Part shown: piece by piece, positions 8,001 to 15,820 of the stretch
How the letters are laid out: each line of letters opens with the position of its first letter
Numbering within the stretch: the first letter of the stretch is position 1
Source: Stackebrandtia nassauensis DSM 44728
GTDB taxonomy: Bacteria > Actinomycetota > Actinomycetes > Mycobacteriales > Micromonosporaceae
DNA: 64,000 nucleotides
Assembly (NCBI RefSeq): GCF_000024545.1
Contig: NC_013947.1
Coordinates: 558,001 to 622,000, forward strand
Direction: 5' to 3'
Translations under genes and position numbers: made by a program
The notes under the pieces: generated by a model
Databases searched by the model: none
The model's input: the letters and a program-made list of their open reading frames with translations, nothing else
Told to the model about the DNA's origin: nothing

Positions 8001-9607
8001 TCGCGGTGGAACCCGGCGAGATCGACACCAATGTCACCCTGGGCGGCAGCTGGACCGAACAGCTGAAGGTCACCAACACCGGTGACGCCAAGGCCACTCT
8101 CGACATCAAGGAGGCCGAGGGCGGTTTCGACCCGATGTCGGCCGACGACGGTGCCGCGCGGCTGGTGAAACCGGTGCAGGGCGAAGCCTCACAGGGCATG
8201 GAGACCAAGGCCGACACCAAGTCGGGCGCCGTCACCGCGGCGGAGGTCCCGGACGATGCCGAGTGGGGAGCGTTGCCGGAGTACCCGACGACGATCTCCT
8301 CCAACGCGGCGGCCCGTGGCGAGGACGCGATCTATGTGGTCGGTGGCTTCGACGGCAACGAGACCACCACCGCAAGCTTCAAGTACGACCTCGTCGACGG
8401 CGGCTGGTCACCGATCGCGCCACTGCCGACACCGTTGCAGAAACCGGCGGCGGCGTTCATCGACGGCACCCTGTACGTGTACGGCGGCTGGAACCCCGAC
8501 GGCAGTACCTCGACGAAACTGTTCAAGTACGACCCCGCCGGTGACTCCTGGTCGCAGGGCGCCAACGGTCCCACCGGTGTCTCCGCCCCCGGACAGGCCG
8601 TTGTGGACGGAAAGCTGTACATAGTGGGCGGCTGTCGCAACGACGTGTGCGACAAGTCCGCTCAGACCCAGGTCTACGACCCGTCTGGTGACTCCTGGGC
8701 GAACGAGGCCTACTACCCGGTCGACCTCGCCTGGGCGTCCTGCGGCGGCATCGGCGACACCCTCGTGTGCGCGGGCGGCGCCGGCGCCGAGGGCAGCGGA
8801 CTGCGCGGCGTGTCCGTCCTCAAGCCAGGGGACGACGAATGGTCCGAAGCGGCGTCGCTGCCCATCGACCTGTGGGGCAGCGCCTACGACGTCGCCAACG
8901 GCATGCTGGTCGTCAACTCCGGCATCACCGGCGGCACCTCGGTCACCAACGCCAGCTTCGGTTACGACCTGACGGCCGACGAGTGGGTCACGCTGCCCAA
9001 CTCCTCGCAGACCCGCTTCCGTGCGGCCGGAGCCTGCGGCTTCGCCCGGATCGGCGGCAGTGACGCGAACCGTCAGCCCGTCAACGACGCCGAACTGTTG
9101 AGCGGATTCGACGACTGCGGAGACGGTACCGCCGACATCTCGTGGCTGAAGCCGTCGAAGACCTCGGTGACCCTGGACCCCGGGAAGTCGACGACCGTCG
9201 ACGTCACGCTGTCCGCCACGGTCGCCGACGGTGTCGAGCAACCGGGAACCTACACCGCCGAACTGCGCTTCGGCTCCGACACCCCGTTCCGGGTGGATCC
9301 GATACCGGTCACCATGTCCGTGGCCCCCAAGGCCAATATGGGCAAACTGCTGGGCACCGTCAGCGGCACCAAGTGCGACGGTACCGCCGTGATGATCCCC
9401 GAAGCCCAGGTGCAGGTCAAGAACGCCGCCGGTAAGCGGTTCGACCTGTACACCGGGGCCGACGGCCGGTACCAGTACTGGTTCACCAAGGGCAAGTACA
9501 CCATCATCGTCCACAAGGACGGATGGAGTGCCGAAGCCCGATCGGTGACGGTGAAACAGGGACAACTCAACCTGGCCGACTTCGTCCTGGACAAACTCGG
9601 CTGCTGA
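5063..9607 (+). CDS. Large secreted multidomain protein with Kelch repeats and carboxypeptidase-regulatory-like domains
   Basis: A 1514-residue exported protein. ATG 5063 has GAAAGG 9 nt upstream and starts a Sec signal peptide (RR, then LASLAGLAIVAATLSASAA, cleavage near 29). The N-terminal ~500 residues form an unrecognised, probably beta-propeller-like region (PPDTNGDVGPDHYMQY). Then follow carboxypeptidase-regulatory-like beta-sandwiches (~549-622, 628-707, 888-972, 1430-1509), a MAM/choice-of-anchor-J-like segment (~720-883) ending in WWWQLDDIQVGDG, Kelch repeats (~1076-1343; IYVVGGFDG, LYVYGGWN, LYIVGGC) and a BACON-like domain (~1360-1420). This C-terminal architecture is familiar from secreted S8 peptidases of actinomycetes, but no Asp/His/Ser catalytic triad was seen here. 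A role in extracellular adhesion or glycan binding is likely. Confidence 0.85.
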   Translation: MPGSRFIRRSLASLAGLAIVAATLSASAADPSAEPGEPIVKPAAAFDTSTPLRDMDPKGVPEAATVQQDHPLGSLGKSTVDKTAETGSAAVQNDAAANMPGILNDFEGVGNTFGGAPPDTNGDVGPDHYMQYINISFAIWNKQGDLLYGPAPNNTLFQGFGGECESHNDGDAIVLYDEQADRWMASQFAIFTDSGVNHQCIAVSATGDPLGAWHRYDFEYPADAINDYPKFGIWPDGYYMTANEFDNQTFEFLGAGALVYERERMLAGAPANQIYFHLDQRFGGLLPADAEGLSPPDGAPNPFTAMNDDAWGTVTQDTLHVWNFKTDWNVPGNSSFGNALEPDQNLVTEPFDSDLCQYERDCVPQQGTDVGLDAISDRLMYRAGYRNFDDHQSIVLNQSVDANGADHAGVRWYELRNTGGDWKIHQQSTFAPDADHRWMGSIGMDVSGNIAMGYTISNTNRYPSIGYAGRLADDPLGQLSQGEAVMTEGTGSQTGFNRWGDYSSMSVDPTDGCTFWYTSEYVPETGAATWSTRIGSFRFDNCSDGASGVVSGVVTDAKSGKPVPGAKISASGDGSTVTDAKGGYTLRLPVGDYQLRATAFGYKTQTSNVKITRDSETRVDFALPRAPRATLSGKVTDGGGHGWPVYSAITIEGFADPVYTDPVTGEFEIEVPEGGYALTATAEYPGYEPRTEAVEVDGNTEVEFALSTTPDCTASGYTPKFDDLQLSESFNGGTPSGWEVVNNGGALPWAFDDPGGRGNLTGGEGGFAIGDSDLPGRGTFVDTYLISPKLDLSSLDSPVLRFKTDYRSISDDIARVEVSGPDDTWSTIWDSSGVSVRNTQVEIPLVPTLSAAELAASETRLRFHYRGEYAWWWQLDDIQVGDGACELVQGGRVVGQVTDTSGKALDGAKVRDSVSGESATTGATPGDPALGDGFYALFTTTTTNHDLVASKSKYAEVARKVDVKKDAVVRADFKLGAGHFAVEPGEIDTNVTLGGSWTEQLKVTNTGDAKATLDIKEAEGGFDPMSADDGAARLVKPVQGEASQGMETKADTKSGAVTAAEVPDDAEWGALPEYPTTISSNAAARGEDAIYVVGGFDGNETTTASFKYDLVDGGWSPIAPLPTPLQKPAAAFIDGTLYVYGGWNPDGSTSTKLFKYDPAGDSWSQGANGPTGVSAPGQAVVDGKLYIVGGCRNDVCDKSAQTQVYDPSGDSWANEAYYPVDLAWASCGGIGDTLVCAGGAGAEGSGLRGVSVLKPGDDEWSEAASLPIDLWGSAYDVANGMLVVNSGITGGTSVTNASFGYDLTADEWVTLPNSSQTRFRAAGACGFARIGGSDANRQPVNDAELLSGFDDCGDGTADISWLKPSKTSVTLDPGKSTTVDVTLSATVADGVEQPGTYTAELRFGSDTPFRVDPIPVTMSVAPKANMGKLLGTVSGTKCDGTAVMIPEAQVQVKNAAGKRFDLYTGADGRYQYWFTKGKYTIIVHKDGWSAEARSVTVKQGQLNLADFVLDKLGC

Positions 9608-9623
9608 ACCACCCTCACACCCA

Positions 9624-9656
9624 ACGGCCCCACCGGAACCCCTCCGGTGGGGCCGT
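9624..9656. terminator. Bidirectional terminator hairpin
   Basis: ACGGCCCCACCGGA (9624-9637) and its perfect complement (9643-9656) form a 14-bp stem with a 5-nt loop, between the convergent Kelch gene and AMP-ligase gene. Confidence 0.85.
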
Positions 9657-9666
9657 CTTCGCGTTT

Positions 9667-11157
9667 CTAGCCCAGGACCCGGGCCAGCAGTGCCCGTTTG
9701 TCGGGCTTGCCGCCCGGGGCGACCGGGATCTCGGTGACGAAGTGCAGGTGGCCGGGCGCGGCGGAGGCACCCAGTTCCCGGGTGACCAGTTCCCGCAACT
9801 CCTGCGGTTCGGGATGACTCTCCTTGACCGGCAGGATGATCGCGTGGATCGCCTCCCCGGCGTCCTCGTCCGGGGTGCCGACCACGAAGGCCTGGTCCAC
9901 GTCCGGGTGCTCCATGAGCGCCCGTTCGATCGGACCGGCGTAGTGCAGCACCGCGTTGACGATGATGATGTCGCGGGAGCGTCCGGTGAGGAACACGAAG
10001 CCGTCGCCGCTGAGGTAACCCAGGTCCCGGGTCCGCACCCAGCCGTCGCGCAGTACCTCGACGGTCTCCTCCTCGTCGTCCCAGTACCCGCACAGCTGAC
10101 CGGGAGTGCGCACCCACACCTCCCCGGACCGGCCCGGCGGCACCGCTCGGCCCACGGCGTCCCGGATCTCCAATTGCACGTTCTCCCACACGCGGCCCAC
10201 TGAGGACAGTGCCTCCGGCCACTGGTCGACGTCGTCCTTCGTCAGCATCGTCAGGGTGCCGTCCTCGGTCTGCCCGTAGGTCTGCCGCAGCACCGGACCC
10301 AGCCGCTCGAAGCCCTCGGCCAGCCGACGCGGCGACACCGGCGAACCCGCCACGATCGCGCAGCGGAGGCTGGAGATGTCGACCTCCTTGTCCCGCAGCG
10401 CGTCCAGGACCCGGTGGTAACGCGGGACGCTCAGCAGGCACATGGTGATGCCCAGCCGTTCGATCACGTCCGGGAACTCGACCGGTCCCTCGGGGATCAC
10501 GGCGGTGCCGCCGGACAGCAGCGTCAGTCCCAGCTGCTCGAAGACGATCGCGCTCGACAGCGAGCCGTACAGCAGGAACCGGTTGTGGGTCTCGGCCAGT
10601 TCCTCGGTGCGCGACCCCCAGACTTCCGGTTGCAGCGACCAGTTACCGGACATGGCGGCGTAGGTGAACGCGATCCCCCTCGGCGAGCCGGTGCTGCCGC
10701 TGGTGAAGGTGATGTAGGCGATGGTCTCGCGTCGGCCCTGCGGCACCAGCGAACCGCCGTCGCCGGCCAGATCCGCTCCGACGGTCAGCACCTGACAGCC
10801 CTTGGCGGCGCCCAGCAGGTCGGGCGTGCCGGTCTCGGCGTCCACGAGCAGGTACTCGACGTCGTCGAAGATGTGTCTCAAGTGTCCGGACGGCAGGTCG
10901 GGAAGCACGCCGACGACCCGGCTGCCCACCACGTGGGCAGCGATCTGGGCCGCGAAGCCCTCGGCCGTTGTGGCCGTAGCGATGGCCACGCCCTTGCCCG
11001 GCCCCACTCCGGCGGCACGCAGCCCCGCGACATAGCCCGCGATGACGTCGAGCAGTTCGCCGCGCGCCACCACACGCGCGCCGTGCTCGAAGGCCGGACT
11101 CTCGGGCTCGCGCCGAAGTGCGTCCAACAACGTCTGCGGGTATACGGGGGTACCCAT
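9667..11157 (-). CDS. AMP-forming acyl-CoA synthetase / adenylating ligase
   Basis: A 496-residue ANL-superfamily enzyme that activates a carboxylic acid as acyl-AMP. Visible motifs: P-loop TFTSGSTGSPRG (~148), A5 motif TYGQTEDG (~291), hinge region GWVRTRDLGYL (~372) and the C-terminal catalytic lysine in GGKPDKRAL (~482). The length is typical of stand-alone acyl-CoA ligases and of the ligases in secondary-metabolite clusters. No carrier protein or thioesterase gene is adjacent, so the substrate cannot be named. ATG 11157 is the first start of the family-like N-terminus (an ~85-residue segment before the A3 core). Confidence 0.85.
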   Translation of the reverse strand: MGTPVYPQTLLDALRREPESPAFEHGARVVARGELLDVIAGYVAGLRAAGVGPGKGVAIATATTAEGFAAQIAAHVVGSRVVGVLPDLPSGHLRHIFDDVEYLLVDAETGTPDLLGAAKGCQVLTVGADLAGDGGSLVPQGRRETIAYITFTSGSTGSPRGIAFTYAAMSGNWSLQPEVWGSRTEELAETHNRFLLYGSLSSAIVFEQLGLTLLSGGTAVIPEGPVEFPDVIERLGITMCLLSVPRYHRVLDALRDKEVDISSLRCAIVAGSPVSPRRLAEGFERLGPVLRQTYGQTEDGTLTMLTKDDVDQWPEALSSVGRVWENVQLEIRDAVGRAVPPGRSGEVWVRTPGQLCGYWDDEEETVEVLRDGWVRTRDLGYLSGDGFVFLTGRSRDIIIVNAVLHYAGPIERALMEHPDVDQAFVVGTPDEDAGEAIHAIILPVKESHPEPQELRELVTRELGASAAPGHLHFVTEIPVAPGGKPDKRALLARVLG

Positions 11158-11317
11158 ACCGAATCTCTACCAGGGGGTTGGCACAAACGGCAACCAGGCT
11201 AAAACGGACTAAACCCACAATGGATCACACTTTGCCATGTCAACGCCCTGTATCTGCAGATTTCACATGCATAGTGATATGAGTCACATACTAAACCGGT
11301 GTATGCGATCCACAAGA

Positions 11318-13264
11318 TCACTTGTCCCGCAACAGTTCCCGGTATTCGTCCGAAAGGCCAGCTCGCTTGAGTATCGTGACGCAATCCAGATTGGACCGAC
11401 ACGCCCGCGCCGGGGCGGTCTGTGACAGCGTGGTGTTGCCCGCGAAGGAGACGTGGTGCGGCTGCCCGCACGGCCACGCACCCGGGAAGTCCATCCGGTC
11501 GATGCCCTCGGGAACCGCGTCGTCCCAGAAGTTCCCGGTGAAGCGGATCCGGTCCACCGGACGCCGCGGCGACTCGTCGCAACCGCCGATCGCCGCCAGG
11601 TTGTCGTAGGTGGCGTTGTCCGCCACCGTGACCCACTTCGAGCCATCGTCGGTGTAGATCCCGATGTTGAAGAAACCCCCGGTGTCGGTGCGCGCGTTGG
11701 TGACCACATTGCCCTTCACCAGCGCACCGTCGGCATAGGAGTCACCCTGGCTGCCGCGCAGGTAGATGCCGCCACCGTCCCCGATCCGCTGCATCGCGTC
11801 GATCACCAGGTTGCCGAGGATCCGGGTGCCGCTGGTCGCGGCGGGCACGTCCGGGTCGCGTCCGGCGAGGATGCCCATGTGCGGGACGTCGTTGACCTGG
11901 TTGTGCTCAATGGTGGCGTCCTTGGTGCCCATGAGCCAGATCCCCGAGGCGGCTCGGTTCTCCACCCCGATGTCGTGCACCCAGTTGTCGGCGATCCGGT
12001 TGTCGCGATGTTCCCCGGCCGTGTCGGGCGGCAGCAGCCCCATGACGATGCCGCCGTCGGAGATGTCGGTGAACTCGTTGCCCGCCACCACGAAACCGGA
12101 ACTGCTGGACGAGATCTCAAGACCCTGGCCGCCGAGCCGAGTGAAAGTGTTGCCGCGCAAGCCAATCCGATCACTGTCGCGGAACCTCACATTGCCGGGG
12201 ACGGTACGGCGGGCCTGCTCGCCGGGCAGCGAATAGGAACTCCACGAACTGACGAACCCGCTCGGTTCGTCCGGAGCCAGCCAGGTGGCCTCGGCGAAGG
12301 TGAAGCCGTTGAGATCGACGTCGTGCAGCCGCTTCCCGGACCCGCCTGAACCATCTACAAGGGTCTCCAATCGCGGCGCGACGACCTCGGTGCTCCCCGG
12401 TTCCTGTCCCGGCAGCGGCTTATAGAACAGCGTGTGTTCCCCGGAACCGGTGCGGTCGAGGAACCACGAACCCGCCTTGTCGAGGAAGCTTCGCGAGTTG
12501 ACGATGTCGGTCGGTTCGGAGGGCAGTTCGCCCTTCTCGCCGAGCACCGGGTCGTCGGCCTCGGCCAGCATCAGCCCCCAGCACTCGGAGTCCATGGTGA
12601 TCGTCGAACCGGACTCATCGCCGGTGACATCCTTGACGCCGCAACGGCGATCGGTGTACAGCGCCAGCGTGTACACGAACTCGATGTTCTCCGGGTCCTT
12701 CCAGGACTGTGGCGCGGTGCTGTCGGTGGTGTAACCGGTTTTGGTGGCTATAGCGTCACCGGGAATCCCGCCGCCGAGCCCGGCCCGGGGCGCGCGATCG
12801 CCGTCGACGTACAGCTGCCGGGTCCGCAGGTCGCCGACCTTCGCGCTCCACACGCCGTCGTCGGTGTTCCAGCCGCTGACCTTGTGGCCACCGCTGATCG
12901 TGACCCGCTCAGGTTCGGACGTCCCGTAGCCGTAGGCCTGGTAGACCACTCGATGCCCGTTGCGACCGGAATCGGCCTCCCCGTTGAACTTCAGCGGCTG
13001 TGACAGCCGGTAGGTTCCGCCCCGGACGTGGACGGTGATGTCGGCGCCCATCGAGTCGGTCAACGCGCGAACCTCCTTCTGGGCGCGCTTCAGGGACGCG
13101 AACGGCCGCTCCAGGCTGCCGTCCCAGGAGTCGTCGCCGGACGTCGACACGTAGAGGTCCCGCGTGCCGCCCAGCGACGCCAACACGATGGCCACACTGG
13201 CGGCGACAAGTGCCGCGACCACGATCACGAGCGTCTGGGCGCGGTGGTGCTTCGGTTCGGTCAT
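11318..13264 (-). CDS. Membrane-anchored right-handed beta-helix protein
   Basis: A 648-residue protein with a short cytoplasmic tail, one N-terminal transmembrane helix (~11-33) and an extracellular body beginning LYVSTSGDDSWDGS, the entry sequence of DUF1565/pectate-lyase-like parallel beta-helices. The C-terminal half contains many N-x-[IVF] turns (ADNWVHDIG, EHNQVNDVP, TGNFWDD) typical of beta-helix coils. Such folds bind or cleave polysaccharides; no catalytic residues can be assigned. ATG 13264 is chosen because it directly precedes the tail and helix, and a TAGCGT -10 box lies 7 nt upstream (leaderless mRNA likely). An upstream extension in the same frame is low-complexity antisense sequence of the histidine kinase. 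Confidence 0.8.
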   Translation of the reverse strand: MTEPKHHRAQTLVIVVAALVAASVAIVLASLGGTRDLYVSTSGDDSWDGSLERPFASLKRAQKEVRALTDSMGADITVHVRGGTYRLSQPLKFNGEADSGRNGHRVVYQAYGYGTSEPERVTISGGHKVSGWNTDDGVWSAKVGDLRTRQLYVDGDRAPRAGLGGGIPGDAIATKTGYTTDSTAPQSWKDPENIEFVYTLALYTDRRCGVKDVTGDESGSTITMDSECWGLMLAEADDPVLGEKGELPSEPTDIVNSRSFLDKAGSWFLDRTGSGEHTLFYKPLPGQEPGSTEVVAPRLETLVDGSGGSGKRLHDVDLNGFTFAEATWLAPDEPSGFVSSWSSYSLPGEQARRTVPGNVRFRDSDRIGLRGNTFTRLGGQGLEISSSSSGFVVAGNEFTDISDGGIVMGLLPPDTAGEHRDNRIADNWVHDIGVENRAASGIWLMGTKDATIEHNQVNDVPHMGILAGRDPDVPAATSGTRILGNLVIDAMQRIGDGGGIYLRGSQGDSYADGALVKGNVVTNARTDTGGFFNIGIYTDDGSKWVTVADNATYDNLAAIGGCDESPRRPVDRIRFTGNFWDDAVPEGIDRMDFPGAWPCGQPHHVSFAGNTTLSQTAPARACRSNLDCVTILKRAGLSDEYRELLRDK

Positions 13265-13271
13265 GGACGCG

Positions 13272-13277
13272 ACGCTA
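13272..13277 (-). promoter_or_regulatory. -10 element for leaderless beta-helix gene
   Basis: TAGCGT on the minus strand ends 7 nt before the ATG at 13264, the spacing expected for transcription starting at the start codon. Confidence 0.4.
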
Positions 13278-13405
13278 TGGCCGTCACAGCCCGGTTTCCC
13301 GCCCCCGGTGGACGATCCACACCCTCCTTCCGTAAGGGGAGCTACCCCTGCGGTAGGAGGCGGCGCCTCATCACCGAAGGGGAGGACGACCGCCGAAACC
13401 ACCCG

Positions 13406-13411
13406 TACCGT
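13406..13411 (+). promoter_or_regulatory. -10 element for leaderless histidine kinase gene
   Basis: TACCGT is followed after 6 nt by the GTG at 13418, and no Shine-Dalgarno sequence is present in the right window; this fits a leaderless transcript and helps decide the start. Confidence 0.4.
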
Positions 13412-13417
13412 GAGCTC

Positions 13418-14638
13418 GTGAGCACCAGGATTGCCGGTCTGCCGTGGTCCTGGCGGCCGTCGCGCCGAGCCGCGATCGCCGCCAGCGCGATCCTCGCCGT
13501 GGCCACCACCGTCGCCGCCCTCGCCCACGTCAGCCACTTCGAACCGCCCGGCGCCCAACCCTGGATCGACTACGCGCTGGCCCTCGCCGGTTCGCTGCCC
13601 CTGGCGCTGCTCTACCGGCGACCGCTCGCGGTCTGCTCGATAGTGGTGGCCTCCGATCTGGCCGTCTGGTTCTTCCGTCCGTCATGGACGATGGCGGGCG
13701 CCCTGGTGCTGCCCGTGGTCATCTACGCCGCCACCAGCAGACACGGCCGCCCGGTCGCGGCCGTCAGCTGGCTCGTCTGCGCGACCGGACTCGCCACCGC
13801 GACAGCCGTGGTCGCCCCCGTCTTCCTGGCCGACGGCACCTGGGTGGTCGTGGCGCTGCTGGCCGCCGTCGGCGCCATCGCCGGGGACGCCGCCCACGCG
13901 CGCCGCCGCTGGCACGCCCACGACCGCGCCGCCCGCCAACGCCGGGCCGCGTTGGAGGAGCGCCTGCGCCTGTCGCGCGACCTGCACGACGTCGTCGGCC
14001 ATCACCTCACCGCGATCGCGCTGCAAGCCGACGCCGCGACCCGCCGTCTCCAGCACGACGCCGCCGCACACGCTGGCGCATCCGAGCCGACGCCGACTCC
14101 AGCGGACCCCGCGTCCGCCGATGCCGTGACGTCCTCGATCCCGCCCGCCGCGAACCACTTCGCCGTCGTCGCCGACACCGCCCGCACCGCCCTGGCCGAA
14201 ACCCGCCGGCTCATCGCCTACCTACGCCAGGGCACCGACCACCCCACCGCCGACCAGCCCGGCATCGACGAACTCCCGCAACTGATCGCCGAAGCCCTCC
14301 GGGACGGCCTCATCGTCGACCTGCACACCACCGCGCCCGCGGCCGTGCCACCCGCCATCGGCCTCGCCGCCTACCGCGTCGTCCAGGAAGCGCTCACCAA
14401 CGTCCGCAAGCACTCTGGCGCCCCGACCGCCCGCGTCGAGATCAGCGGCCCACCCGAACTGCTGACCATCCGCGTCGCCGACTCCGGCCCCGCCGCCGAA
14501 GCCACGACCCGCACGGGTTTCGGCCTCACCGGCCTGCGCGAACGTGTCGAAGCCCAAGGCGGCCAACTACTCGCGGGACCACGCGACAGCGGCGGCTTCG
14601 AAGTCCTCGCCAGCATCCCGCTCACCTCAGGACCATGA
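13418..14638 (+). CDS. NarL-class sensor histidine kinase
   Basis: A 406-residue sensor kinase. About five membrane helices occupy residues ~18-160. The HisKA_3 dimerisation motif is LSRDLHDVVGHHLTAI with the phospho-acceptor His190; the ATPase domain has the N-box EALTNVRKHS (~325) and glycine box GFGLTGLRER (~368). It phosphorylates the response regulator encoded immediately downstream, whose start overlaps the stop. The GTG at 13418 is chosen because the membrane region starts right after it. The signal is unknown; neighbours give no clear output gene. Confidence 0.9.
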   Translation: MSTRIAGLPWSWRPSRRAAIAASAILAVATTVAALAHVSHFEPPGAQPWIDYALALAGSLPLALLYRRPLAVCSIVVASDLAVWFFRPSWTMAGALVLPVVIYAATSRHGRPVAAVSWLVCATGLATATAVVAPVFLADGTWVVVALLAAVGAIAGDAAHARRRWHAHDRAARQRRAALEERLRLSRDLHDVVGHHLTAIALQADAATRRLQHDAAAHAGASEPTPTPADPASADAVTSSIPPAANHFAVVADTARTALAETRRLIAYLRQGTDHPTADQPGIDELPQLIAEALRDGLIVDLHTTAPAAVPPAIGLAAYRVVQEALTNVRKHSGAPTARVEISGPPELLTIRVADSGPAAEATTRTGFGLTGLRERVEAQGGQLLAGPRDSGGFEVLASIPLTSGP

Positions 14639-15303
14639 TGGACGAACCGCTGCGCCTCCTGGTCGTCGACGACCAGACGCTCGTCCGCGAGGCCCTCGCC
14701 GGACTCCTCGACGCCGAACCCGAGTTCACCGTGGTCGGACAAGCCGCCGACGGCTCCGAAGTCCCCGCACTGGCCCGCGACAGCGACCCCGACATCGTCA
14801 TCATGGACGTCCGCATGCCCGATGTGGACGGCGTCGAGGCCACCGCCCGACTGACCCGCGAACGCCCACAGTCGAAGGTCATCCTCCTGACCACCTTCGA
14901 CGTCGACGCCTACGTGTACGCGGGCCTGCGAGCCGGAGCCAGCGGCTTCCTCCTCAAGGACTCCCACGCCGCCACCCTGATCGCCGCCGTCCACACCGTC
15001 GCCTCCGGCAACGCGGTGCTCTCCCCTTGGGCCACTTCACGACTGGTGTCGACCTTCGCCCCGCTGCTGCCGGAACCCCTGGCCACACCCCCGCGACTCA
15101 AAGCCCTCACGGCCCGCGAACGCGACGTCCTGTCACTGACCGGCCGGGGCCTGTCCAACAACGAGATCGCCACCGAACTCGGCATCGGCTACGAAACCGT
15201 CAAGAGCCACCTCAGGTCCGTGATGACGAAACTGCGGCTGCGCGACCGCGTCCACGCCGTCATCGTCGCCTACGAGACCGGCCTGCTGCGCCCGTCCGAA
15301 TGA
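14638..15303 (+). CDS. NarL/FixJ-type response regulator
   Basis: A 221-residue response regulator. The receiver has the acidic pair D11/D12 (LLVVDDQ), the phospho-acceptor D57 (IVIMDVRMP) and the conserved Lys in GFLLKD; the LuxR helix-turn-helix is at ~150-210 (LTARERDVLSLTGRGLSNNE). Two adjacent ATGs (14635 and 14638) are possible; the second is 5 nt from the AGGA at 14629-14632 and is preferred. The start overlaps the kinase stop, so the pair is translationally coupled. All phosphorylation residues are intact, unlike the regulator at 3722-4336. Confidence 0.92.
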   Translation: MDEPLRLLVVDDQTLVREALAGLLDAEPEFTVVGQAADGSEVPALARDSDPDIVIMDVRMPDVDGVEATARLTRERPQSKVILLTTFDVDAYVYAGLRAGASGFLLKDSHAATLIAAVHTVASGNAVLSPWATSRLVSTFAPLLPEPLATPPRLKALTARERDVLSLTGRGLSNNEIATELGIGYETVKSHLRSVMTKLRLRDRVHAVIVAYETGLLRPSE

Positions 15304-15330
15304 CCCCGGTCGAGCGGGCCCGTCCTCGAC

Positions 15331-15336
15331 TACCGT
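15331..15336 (+). promoter_or_regulatory. -10 element for leaderless PNPOx-like gene
   Basis: TACCGT followed by 7 nt and the ATG at 15344; no ribosome-binding sequence is seen. Confidence 0.4.
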
Positions 15337-15343
15337 CACTGTC

Positions 15344-15820
15344 ATGGAACCCGTCGAAACCGCCAAGCACGTCATCGACTCCAACAAGTACCTCACCCTC
15401 GGCAGCGTCCTCGACGACGGCAACCCCTGGACAACCCCCGTCTACTTCACTCCCGACGGCTACCACCGCTTCTACTGGGTGTCCAACCCCGACTCGGTCC
15501 ACTCCCGCAACATCGCCGCCCGCTCCCGGGTCCGCATCGTCGTCTTCGACTCCAGTGTCCGCATCGGCGGCGCCGAAGCGGTGTTCATGGACGCCGAGGC
15601 CACCCTCGTCCCCGAAGCCGAACTCGCCGACGCCTCGGCCCTCTACAGCGGACGATTCCCCGAACTGCGCGAGTTCGGCGTCGACGAACTGACGGCACCG
15701 AACTCGCTGCGGCTCTACCGCGCCGACGCCCTCAACCACGAGATCCTCGTCCGCGGCAGTGATCCGGTGTTCGGCAAGGGCACCGACTCCCGGCTACTGG
15801 TGGACATCCCCCGAGGCTGA
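15344..15820 (+). CDS. Pyridoxamine 5'-phosphate oxidase-like FMN/F420-binding protein
   Basis: A 158-residue split-barrel flavin-binding protein. The N-terminal strand pattern YLTLGSVLDDGNPWTTPVYF followed by FYWVSNPDSVHSRNI is typical of general-stress/PNPOx-like proteins that bind FMN or F420. Homologues are small reductases; the substrate is unknown. Its last 27 bases overlap the convergent membrane-protein gene (15794-15820). Confidence 0.85.
   Translation: MEPVETAKHVIDSNKYLTLGSVLDDGNPWTTPVYFTPDGYHRFYWVSNPDSVHSRNIAARSRVRIVVFDSSVRIGGAEAVFMDAEATLVPEAELADASALYSGRFPELREFGVDELTAPNSLRLYRADALNHEILVRGSDPVFGKGTDSRLLVDIPRG

Noticed and set aside
8408-10441. 677-codon minus-strand frame spanning the Kelch end and the AMP ligase
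   Set aside because: It runs through the 14-bp terminator at 9624-9656 and in part reads the ligase gene in another frame.
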